7,561 nucleotides of DNA. Origin: Parcubacteria group bacterium CG10_big_fil_rev_8_21_14_0_10_35_15. Lineage in GTDB: Bacteria; Patescibacteriota; Minisyncoccia; Minisyncoccales; GWA2-46-15. Below, piece by piece: positions 1 to 4,542 of the stretch. Numbering within the stretch: the stretch's first letter is position 1; each line of letters begins with the position of its first letter. The DNA lies in assembly GCA_002772575.1 (NCBI GenBank), contig PFDL01000010.1:1-7561 (forward strand). Reading direction: 5' to 3'. The translations under genes were made by a program, and so were the position numbers. The notes beneath the pieces are model-generated. The model was given only the letters and a program-made list of their open reading frames with translations. It made no database searches and was not told where the DNA came from.

Positions 1-81
1 ATAGAGCCGCCAGTAGTAGCGCCCGAATCTATACCAAGCGAACCTGCGCCCAGCGAACCCGTGCCAGTTCCGGTAGAGTAA
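1..81 (+). CDS. C-terminal tail of an upstream protein (partial, 5' end outside the window)
   Basis: Frame 1 is open from the first base to a TAA at 79-81 and encodes 26 residues dominated by Pro, Glu, Ala, Val and Ser, ending in SEPVPVPVE. Such tails are low-complexity and probably disordered, and are common at the ends of exported or membrane-attached proteins. The 817-aa protein later in this window ends in a similar Pro-rich tail. The stretch is clearly richer in G+C than the following transposase, which its Pro and Ala codons explain. Nothing shows the function of the body of the protein. The first hairpin repeat starts on the last base of its stop codon. Confidence 0.65.
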   Translation: MEPPVVAPESIPSEPAPSEPVPVPVE

Positions 82-107
82 AGTCTGTTGATGTCTAACT
101 TCAACAG
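81..107 (+). repeat. Family 1 hairpin repeat, copy 1 (left of transposase)
   Basis: AAGT (81-84) is followed by a 23-nt imperfect palindrome (85-107): left arm CTGTTGATGT, loop CTA, right arm ACTTCAACAG. The arms pair over 10 positions with one T-T mismatch at the eighth. All 27 nt are identical to the copy at 850-876, in the same orientation. Read another way, it is two decamer units (the first degenerate) ending in AAGTCT and GTTGATGTCT, followed by AACTTCAACAG. It starts on the last base of the upstream stop codon. A second small hairpin (CGCT, TTA, AGCG at 108-118) and TTTT follow directly. Confidence 0.9.
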
Positions 108-122
108 CGCTTTAAGCGTTTT
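108..122 (+). terminator. Possible weak intrinsic terminator behind repeat copy 1
   Basis: CGCT and AGCG flank the loop TTA at 108-118, followed by a short T-run (TTTT, 119-122). It is stacked directly on the larger hairpin at 85-107 and lies just past the stop codon of the upstream gene, so the two together could end or protect its transcript. The stem is only 4-5 bp, so termination is uncertain. Confidence 0.3.
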
Positions 123-140
123 AATAACTTAGCTAAAGAA

Positions 141-842
141 ATGCAAAGGGAAAAAATTACAATAGATTCGTTTGTGCATGTTTATAATAGAGGTAATAGG
201 AAGCAGTTGATAGTTAGGGATCAAAAAGATAAACAGCATTTTCTTGAGATGTTATATTATTTTAACGATGAATTTATAGCAATAAATCCTTTTCGTAGTT
301 TGTTGAAGTCTAACCTCAACAGATTTGATTGGCCATTAGATTGGCCTAAGCGCAAACCGTTAGTGAAAATTATAACTTTTTCGTTGTTGGAAAATCATTT
401 TCATCTTTTCTTAAAAGAAATTCAAGAAGGAGGTATAACAAAGTTCATGAGAAGATTGGGTACGGGAATGGCCAACTATTTTAATACAAAATATCAAGAA
501 GTCGGAAGTTTATTTCAGGGTTCTTATAAAATGAAGATAGTAGATGAGGAAACATATTTTAAATATTTAAGTGTATATATCCAAGTAAAAAATGTTTTTG
601 AAATGTATCCTGGAGGACTAAGAATGGCTATTAAGGATTTTGATAAAGCATACGAATGGGCGATTAAATATCCTTATGCTAGTTTAGTAGATTATGTGAG
701 CGAGAAAGATTCTTCGATTATCGATAAAGATATTTTAGGAGAATTATTTTCCAATCCGGAGGAATATAAGAAATTTGCTAAACAATGCCTTGTAGGAATG
801 AATCTCAATGATAAACTAGGAAAGTTAACCTTAGAAGATTAA
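141..842 (+). CDS. REP-associated tyrosine transposase (RAYT), IS200-like Y1/HUH family
   Basis: A 233-aa member of the Y1 (transposase IS200-like) superfamily, which cuts and rejoins single-stranded DNA at hairpins through one tyrosine. Visible landmarks are HVYNRG (residues 13-18), the metal-binding HUH pair HFH (86-88) in ENHFHLFL, the block FMRRLGTGMANYFN then GSLFQGSYK (about 103-130), and a candidate catalytic Tyr146 in YIQVKN. That position usually reads YIHLNP in RAYTs. The C-terminal YPYASLVDYV and EEYKKFA segments are typical of RAYTs, and the length is normal, so it looks intact. Residues 54-61 (LLKSNLNR), in a variable loop before the HUH strand, are encoded by a copy of the same hairpin repeat that flanks the gene. 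The start at 141 has only a weak AAAGAA upstream and no real Shine-Dalgarno. Identical hairpins in direct orientation at 81-107 and 850-876 are its likely recognition sites. Whether it is still active cannot be told. Confidence 0.9.
   Translation: MQREKITIDSFVHVYNRGNRKQLIVRDQKDKQHFLEMLYYFNDEFIAINPFRSLLKSNLNRFDWPLDWPKRKPLVKIITFSLLENHFHLFLKEIQEGGITKFMRRLGTGMANYFNTKYQEVGSLFQGSYKMKIVDEETYFKYLSVYIQVKNVFEMYPGGLRMAIKDFDKAYEWAIKYPYASLVDYVSEKDSSIIDKDILGELFSNPEEYKKFAKQCLVGMNLNDKLGKLTLED
300..322 (+). repeat. Degenerate family 1 hairpin inside the transposase gene
   Basis: The left arm TTGTTGAAGT, loop CTA and right arm ACCTCAACAG match 20 of the last 22 positions of the flanking repeats. The two differences fall on the two opposed bases of the stem mismatch: T-T in the outer copies, A-C here. 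It has one decamer unit (GTTGAAGTCT, 302-311) followed by AACCTCAACAG. It is in frame and encodes residues 54-61 of the transposase. A direct repeat GATTGGCC (327-334 and 339-346), encoding two DWP motifs, follows it. Confidence 0.75.
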
Positions 843-849
843 TTAAATG

Positions 850-876
850 AAGTCTGTTGATGTCTAACTTCAACAG
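850..876 (+). repeat. Family 1 hairpin repeat, copy 2 (right of transposase)
   Basis: Identical over 27 nt to 81-107 and in the same orientation. It begins 8 nt after the transposase stop codon (TAA, 840-842) and ends 11 nt before the comF start codon. The box TTTAAGG at 879-885 resembles the TTTAAGCG after copy 1 and TTCAAGCG after copy 3, so the conserved unit may extend a little 3' of the hairpin. The repeat supplies the in-frame TGA (858-860) that closes the comF frame upstream, so comF cannot start before it. Confidence 0.9.
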
Positions 877-887
877 TATTTAAGGCA

Positions 888-1526
888 ATGTGGGATCAAT
901 TGAATAAATTAAAAGAGACGATTATTGATATAATTTTTCCGAGGAATTGCCTTGGTTGTGGAAAAGAGGGAAAGTATGTTTGTGAAAAGTGCGATTTATT
1001 TCTTTCCGAAACTCCCAGTCTTTTTTCGCAAGGAAGTTTGGAAGAATTAGTAAGCATTTGGGAATACGAAGGACTGATAAAAGAGATTATTTTGAGAATC
1101 AAATATTATGGAGCTTTTGAAGCAATCAATGAGCTGGTGGAAAAAGCTTTTAAAATAAGAAAACCTTATATTCCAGAAAATACCGTAATTACTTTTGTGC
1201 CGATGTTTAAAAAGAAAGAAAAACGAAGAGGATTTAATCAAGCAGAAATAATTGCCAAAAAAGTTGGAGAAATGACAGGGAGTAATGTTTTGTCTTTGCT
1301 TGAGAAGATAAAAGATACGCCATCGCAGACAAAATTAGATAAAGAGGAGCGGCTCAAAAATATAAGAGGTTTGTTTAAGAGAAAAGAGGGAATAATTTGT
1401 AATAGCAATGTTTTGCTGGTTGATGATGTTTGGACCAGCGGGGCAACAATGAAAGAGTGCGCCAGAGTTTTAAAGAAATCGGGAGTAAAAAGAATTTTCG
1501 GTTTTACCTTGGCTCGAACAGTGTAG
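888..1526 (+). CDS. comF: ComF family protein (phosphoribosyltransferase-fold competence protein)
   Basis: A 212-aa protein of the ComF/GntX family. ComF is a cytoplasmic protein needed for efficient transformation in naturally competent bacteria, and is thought to work with the ComFA helicase and DprA. The order of parts is standard. An N-terminal four-cysteine zinc site (C21, C24, C32, C35; CLGCG then CEKC) is followed by RRGFNQAEIIAKKV (113-126), QTKLDKEERLKNIRG (147-161), and the PRPP-binding loop VDDVWTSGAT (178-187), the usual LVDDVxTTGAT with T to S. No comFA is visible here. ATG 888 is the only plausible start, because the frame is closed by a TGA within the hairpin repeat upstream and no other start codon lies between. 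The only Shine-Dalgarno-like bases (AAGG, 882-885) are just 2 nt from the ATG, which is unusually close. It ends 23 nt before dprA. Confidence 0.93.
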   Translation: MWDQLNKLKETIIDIIFPRNCLGCGKEGKYVCEKCDLFLSETPSLFSQGSLEELVSIWEYEGLIKEIILRIKYYGAFEAINELVEKAFKIRKPYIPENTVITFVPMFKKKEKRRGFNQAEIIAKKVGEMTGSNVLSLLEKIKDTPSQTKLDKEERLKNIRGLFKRKEGIICNSNVLLVDDVWTSGATMKECARVLKKSGVKRIFGFTLARTV

Positions 1527-1532
1527 CGTTAA

Positions 1533-1549
1533 AAGGAGCTTAGCTCCTT
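1533..1549 (+). repeat. Family 2 palindrome, copy A, containing the dprA ribosome-binding site
   Basis: A perfect inverted repeat, AAGGAGC, loop TTA, GCTCCTT. The left arm holds a strong Shine-Dalgarno (AAGGAG, 1533-1538), and the last base of the right arm touches the dprA ATG at 1550. In RNA the 7-bp stem would bury the ribosome-binding site. The reverse-complement version (loop TAA) lies at 3986-4002. There is no T-run after it, so it is not a terminator. Confidence 0.8.
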
Positions 1550-2437
1550 ATGAAGAAAATTATGGTAAATGTTATTGAGATACAAGATAAGAAATATCCT
1601 GAATTATTAAAGAAGATTAAGGATGCGCCCAAAAAGCTTTATTACAAAGGAGAGTTTAAAAATGATATTTTTGAAAATTGTTTGGCGGTGGTAGGATCGC
1701 GAAGATTAACAAGTTATGGCAGAAGGATGACCGAATTATTGGTTTCGGAAATCGCTGTCAAAGGCATAACCATTGTTTCCGGATTTATGTATGGCGGCGA
1801 TGAAGCGGCGCATCGAACTGCGGTAGAAGCTGGTGGAAGAACAATAGCTGTTATGCCATGCGGTATAAATGTTATTCATCCAGAATATCAAGAAGATCTT
1901 TACAATAAAATTTTAAATAATAATGGATTAATTATTTCTGAATTTGAAGGCGATCTTTTACCGGCTCTTTGGACTTATCCAAAAAGAAATAGTATTGTGG
2001 CCGGGCTTTCAAAAGCTGTTTTGGTTGTTGAAGCCGGTCTTAATTCGGGAACTTTAATAACAACAGGTTTTGCCAAGAGTTTTGGCAGAAAAATATTTGC
2101 CGTGCCCGGGCCATTGACTAGCGAAGTTTCAAGAGGAACAGCGCAATTAATAAAACAAGGAGCGGAAATAGTTATGGACGCCAGCGACATTTTAAAATAT
2201 TTTAATATTTCAACAATTGATTCAATCAAGGCGAATTCGAGTAAAAAGAATTCTAATTTGATTCAATTGAGTGCGCTAGAAAAAGAAATAATCGAGCATT
2301 TAAAAACAGAATCGTTGGAGGCCGATATTTTGGCAAGAATGCTATCTATTCCGATTTCAAAAATTAGCGCCAGCTTGTCTTTAATGCAGATAAAAGGATT
2401 TATCGGGCAAGAGGGCGATAAATATTATATTAATTAA
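1550..2437 (+). CDS. dprA: DNA-processing protein DprA (Smf), RecA loader
   Basis: A 295-aa DprA/Smf. It binds incoming single-stranded DNA in the cytoplasm and loads RecA on it during natural transformation. The Rossmann core carries AVVGSRRLTSYG (46-57), VSGFMYGGDEAAH (76-88), GGRTIAVMPCGINVIHP (95-111), an SE at 130-131, YPKRNSIVAGLS (143-154), VVEAGLNSGTLITT (159-172) and AVPGP (184-188). Most relatives have SGLARGID where this one has SGFMYGGD. A C-terminal winged-helix (DML1-like) domain spans about 241-295. There is no long N-terminal SAM domain; the protein opens almost directly with IEIQDKKYPELL. ATG 1550 is preferred because AAGGAG lies 11 nt upstream; ATG 1562 (Met5) is possible but poorly placed. 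That ribosome-binding site lies inside a perfect hairpin, which suggests translation may be damped. comM follows after 5 nt. Confidence 0.95.
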   Translation: MKKIMVNVIEIQDKKYPELLKKIKDAPKKLYYKGEFKNDIFENCLAVVGSRRLTSYGRRMTELLVSEIAVKGITIVSGFMYGGDEAAHRTAVEAGGRTIAVMPCGINVIHPEYQEDLYNKILNNNGLIISEFEGDLLPALWTYPKRNSIVAGLSKAVLVVEAGLNSGTLITTGFAKSFGRKIFAVPGPLTSEVSRGTAQLIKQGAEIVMDASDILKYFNISTIDSIKANSSKKNSNLIQLSALEKEIIEHLKTESLEADILARMLSIPISKISASLSLMQIKGFIGQEGDKYYIN

Positions 2438-2442
2438 ATTTT

Positions 2443-3981
2443 ATGTTAATTAAAGTTTTTTCAGCCGCCAATCTAGGATTAGAAACGATTAAGGTGGATG
2501 TTGAAGTGAATTTAGCCAATCGAGGATTGCCCGGTTTTGAAATTGTTGGTTTGCCGGATAAAGCAGTTGATGAAAGTAAAGAAAGAGTTAGAGCCGCTAT
2601 TATTAGTTCGGGTGTTGAATTTCCAATGAAGAAAATTATTGTTAATTTGGCTCCGGCCGATGTTCCCAAAGAAGGTTCTTTTTATGATTTGCCGATTGCC
2701 ATAGGGATATTAAAAAGCGTTTTACAGTTTTCTTTGCCTGAAAAATCTTTATTTTTTGGAGAATTGTCTCTTGACGGCTCTTTGCGGCATACAAGGGGAG
2801 CTTTTTTACTGGCGCTTTTCGCCAAAGAAGCCGGTCTTGAAAATCTGTTTGTTCCAAAAGATTCGGCTAATGAGGCGGCAATTATAAAGGGAATTCGCGT
2901 ATACCCGGTTGAAAATCTTTTTGAATTGACCTCTCATTTTTTAGGCAGAAAGTTAATTAAGCCAGCCATTTTCAAAAAGAGTGAAATTGATGAAAGATTG
3001 CCTGCTCCGGCTGAATTTGATATGAAAGAAATTTTAGGCCAAGAACAAGCAAAAAGAGCAATGGAAATTGCCGTAGCCGGAAGCCATAATATAATTATGA
3101 TAGGCAGTCCGGGTTCCGGCAAAACTATGCTGGCCAGAGCTTTACCTGGAATTATGCCGCCCTTAAGTGAAGAAGAGTCATTGGAAGTAACAAAACTATA
3201 TTCTGCGACCGGCAATATATTGCCCGGAGGGTCTTTGGTTACAAGCCGTCAATTTCGAGCGCCTCATCATACGGCTTCGCAAGTAGGCCTTATCGGCGGC
3301 GGGGTTAAGCCTCAACCCGGAGAAATTAGTTTAGCGCATCGAGGAGTTCTTTTCCTTGATGAGTTTAGCGAGTTTCCGCGTTCAGTTATGGAAGCAATGC
3401 GTCAGCCCTTGGAAGACGGCTATCTCACTATTTCAAGAAGCAAAGAAAGAGTGAAATATCCGGCTGATTTTATGTTAGTGGCCTCGGCTAACCCTTGCCC
3501 TTGCGGTTATCTTAATCATCCAAAGAAAAATTGCGTTTGTTCCTCCCGTCAAATTAAAAAGTATCAAAAAAGAATTTCCGGACCAATTCTTGATCGTATA
3601 GATTTGCATATAGTTGTTCAGCCGGTTGATGTTGAGGAGTTTTCAGAAAATCAAAAGGCTTCGGAATTTTTAGAATCGTCAGTAAAAATTAAAGAAAGAG
3701 TATTGGCGGCGCGCCAAATCCAGTTAGAACGTTTTAAGGGAGAAGGTATTTACACTAACGCCCAGATGAAAAATAGCCAGATTAAAAAATATTGCAGATT
3801 AACAAAAGAAGTGGAGCAGATTTTGAAGCAAGCTGGTATCAGATTCCAATTATCCGCCCGATCTTATATGAAAATGATAAAAGTTGCCCGCACGATTGCC
3901 GATCTAGATGGCGCAGAAGATATAGGCATTTCTCATATGGCCGAGGCCTTGCAATATCGCCCCAAAATATATGAAGACTAA
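2443..3981 (+). CDS. comM: ComM/YifB family AAA+ ATPase (Mg-chelatase-like), branch-migration helicase
   Basis: A 512-aa protein of normal length for the YifB/ComM family. ComM is a hexameric helicase that drives branch migration during integration of transforming DNA. Residues 1-165 are the N-terminal S5-like (ChlI) domain, with GLPDKAVDESKERVRAA (36-52) and APADVPKEGSFYDLP (70-84). The AAA+ core follows: Walker A GSPGSGKT (221-228), the block FRAPHHTAS (271-279), Walker B GVLFLDEFSEF (301-311), a cysteine cluster NPCPCG then CVC (C352, C354, C364, C366), an arginine-finger region SGPILDRIDLH (379-389), and a C-terminal Mg-chelatase domain with LSARSYMKMIKVARTIADLDG (470-490). All catalytic elements are present. 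There is no Shine-Dalgarno. The ATG lies 5 nt after the dprA stop, so translation probably depends on coupling to dprA. Its end overlaps the first possible yraN start. Confidence 0.95.
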   Translation: MLIKVFSAANLGLETIKVDVEVNLANRGLPGFEIVGLPDKAVDESKERVRAAIISSGVEFPMKKIIVNLAPADVPKEGSFYDLPIAIGILKSVLQFSLPEKSLFFGELSLDGSLRHTRGAFLLALFAKEAGLENLFVPKDSANEAAIIKGIRVYPVENLFELTSHFLGRKLIKPAIFKKSEIDERLPAPAEFDMKEILGQEQAKRAMEIAVAGSHNIIMIGSPGSGKTMLARALPGIMPPLSEEESLEVTKLYSATGNILPGGSLVTSRQFRAPHHTASQVGLIGGGVKPQPGEISLAHRGVLFLDEFSEFPRSVMEAMRQPLEDGYLTISRSKERVKYPADFMLVASANPCPCGYLNHPKKNCVCSSRQIKKYQKRISGPILDRIDLHIVVQPVDVEEFSENQKASEFLESSVKIKERVLAARQIQLERFKGEGIYTNAQMKNSQIKKYCRLTKEVEQILKQAGIRFQLSARSYMKMIKVARTIADLDGAEDIGISHMAEALQYRPKIYED

Positions 3982-4381
3982 CATAAAGGAGCTAAGCTCC
4001 TTAAGGGGTTATTATAAAGGAAGCGCGCATTTGGATATAGGCAGGAAGGGCGAGGAAATAGCCAAAGAATATTTAGAGAAAAAAGGATATAAAATAATTG
4101 AAAGAAATTATAAAACAAAATATGCAGAGATTGATTTGGTGGCAAAACAAAAAAATAATTTAGTTTTTGTGGAAGTAAGAACAAAAACAGGAGAGGATTT
4201 AGGTAGTCCCGAGGAAACCATTAACAAAAAGAAATTAAAAAAACTTTTGGGCAATGCAGTAGCTTATGTGGCCAGAACCAAATGGAAAAATTCTTATAGG
4301 ATAGACGCCATTTGCATTGTTTTAAAGAAAGATTATTCAGTAGAACATTTAAACCATTACGAAAATATTGAAGTCTGTTGA
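3971..4381 (+). CDS. yraN: YraN family protein (UPF0102), PD-(D/E)XK nuclease fold
   Basis: A 136-aa frame from ATG 3971, overlapping comM by 11 nt. The family signature is clear: GRKGEEIAKEYLEKKGYKIIERNY (24-47), AEIDLVA (52-58), FVEVRTK (66-72), LGSPEETINKKK (77-88) and YRIDAICI (109-116). Asp55 and Glu68-x-Arg70 correspond to the nuclease-like active site; EVR instead of EVK is common in this family. Its exact role is unknown, though it often sits beside comM and dprA. The first 20 residues do not look like YraN and include KELSS, encoded by the family 2 palindrome (3986-4002). A TTG at 4031, 7 nt after AAAGGAAG (4016-4023), would give MDIGRKGEEIAKEYL, which fits the family better and leaves the palindrome untranslated. 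The C-terminus is also altered: the last residues and the TGA (4379-4381) lie in the family 1 repeat, after a normal-looking EHLNHYENI ending. Confidence 0.9.
   Translation: MKTNIKELSSLRGYYKGSAHLDIGRKGEEIAKEYLEKKGYKIIERNYKTKYAEIDLVAKQKNNLVFVEVRTKTGEDLGSPEETINKKKLKKLLGNAVAYVARTKWKNSYRIDAICIVLKKDYSVEHLNHYENIEVC
3986..4002 (-). repeat. Family 2 palindrome, copy B, at the 5' end of yraN
   Basis: AAGGAGC, loop TAA, GCTCCTT is the exact reverse complement of the 17-bp element at 1533-1549, so it is the same repeat in the opposite orientation. The loop sequence is what defines orientation. It starts 4 nt after the comM stop codon. Depending on the true yraN start, it is either inside the coding sequence or in the leader. 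Similarity does not clearly extend past the 17 bp. Confidence 0.75.
4016..4033 (+). promoter_or_regulatory. Candidate ribosome-binding site and alternative TTG start of yraN
   Basis: AAAGGAAG (4016-4023) lies 7 nt before an in-frame TTG (4031-4033). Starting here gives MDIGRKGEE, placing the conserved GRKGEE motif at the usual distance from the N-terminus. ATG 3971 has no Shine-Dalgarno and could be used only by coupling to comM. Confidence 0.45.
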
Positions 4382-4407
4382 TGTCTGTTGATGTCTAACT
4401 TCAACAG
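4371..4407 (+). repeat. Family 1 hairpin repeat, copy 3, with an expanded left arm, over the yraN stop
   Basis: A complete 23-nt palindrome (4385-4407), identical to copies 1 and 2, is preceded by an extra tandem copy of its left arm (CTGTTGATGT, 4375-4384). In decamer terms it has three units: ATTGAAGTCT (4367-4376), then GTTGATGTCT twice (4377-4386, 4387-4396), followed by AACTTCAACAG (4397-4407). An alternative fold pairs TTGAAGT (4368-4374) with ACTTCAA (4398-4404). The yraN stop codon TGA (4379-4381) is formed inside the element. Confidence 0.88.
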
Positions 4408-4430
4408 TTTTCAAGCGATTAGCTTGTTTT
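4385..4430 (+). terminator. Double hairpin with T-run after yraN, possible terminator
   Basis: The family 1 hairpin (4385-4407) is followed by a second small one, CAAGC (4412-4416) and GCTTG (4422-4426) around GATTA, then TTTT (4427-4430). It comes directly after the last gene of the comF-dprA-comM-yraN block and before a 161-nt gap, the expected place for a transcript end. The T-run is short, so efficiency is uncertain. Confidence 0.4.
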
Positions 4431-4431
4431 C

Positions 4432-4542
4432 ATCTTAAAATTAAGATATTATGAATAATAAACTAACGAAGATTATTATGATGAAATATTGATCAATTTA
4501 AATTATTTAAGCAATTATAATTAATAAAATTAAGTTAAAAAT
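4432..4542 (+). promoter_or_regulatory. AT-rich leader and candidate promoter of the ligase-like genes
   Basis: This is the only sizeable gene-free stretch in the window. A perfect -10 hexamer TATAAT lies at 4516-4521, 21 nt before the ATG. A good -35 at 17 nt is not seen; TTGATC (4489-4494) is 21 nt away, too far for ideal spacing. Two palindromes, ATCTTAA/TTAAGAT (4432-4447) and ATTGATCAAT (4488-4497), could be operators but may be chance in such AT-rich DNA. No Shine-Dalgarno precedes the ATG at 4543. Confidence 0.35.

Noticed and set aside
327..346. Tandem GATTGGCC motifs in the transposase as a target-site duplication
   Set aside because: They are 12 nt apart in one reading frame and do not flank the internal hairpin, so they cannot be duplicated insertion edges.
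896..1241. Overlapping minus-strand open frames of 64-68 codons
   Set aside because: They lie antisense to comF, have no family resemblance, and are explained by the composition of the plus-strand gene.
1343..1356. Short inverted repeat GAGC-G-GCTC inside comF
   Set aside because: It is too short, lies in coding sequence and does not match either repeat family.
2934..3215. A 93-codon minus-strand open frame opposite comM
   Set aside because: It is the shadow of the conserved AAA+ Walker A region, with no ribosome-binding site and no recognisable domain.
3705..3714. A GC-rich 8-bp palindrome GGCGCGCC inside comM
   Set aside because: It is in ordinary coding sequence and occurs once, so it is no more than a restriction-type palindrome.
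81..4407. CRISPR array
   Set aside because: Repeat copies are hundreds to thousands of bases apart, with no regular spacers and no cas genes.
4451..4492. A 13-codon frame (ATG to TGA) in the leader of the ligase-like gene, a possible leader peptide
   Set aside because: It has no Shine-Dalgarno, no codon run typical of attenuation, and such short frames are expected by chance in AT-rich DNA.
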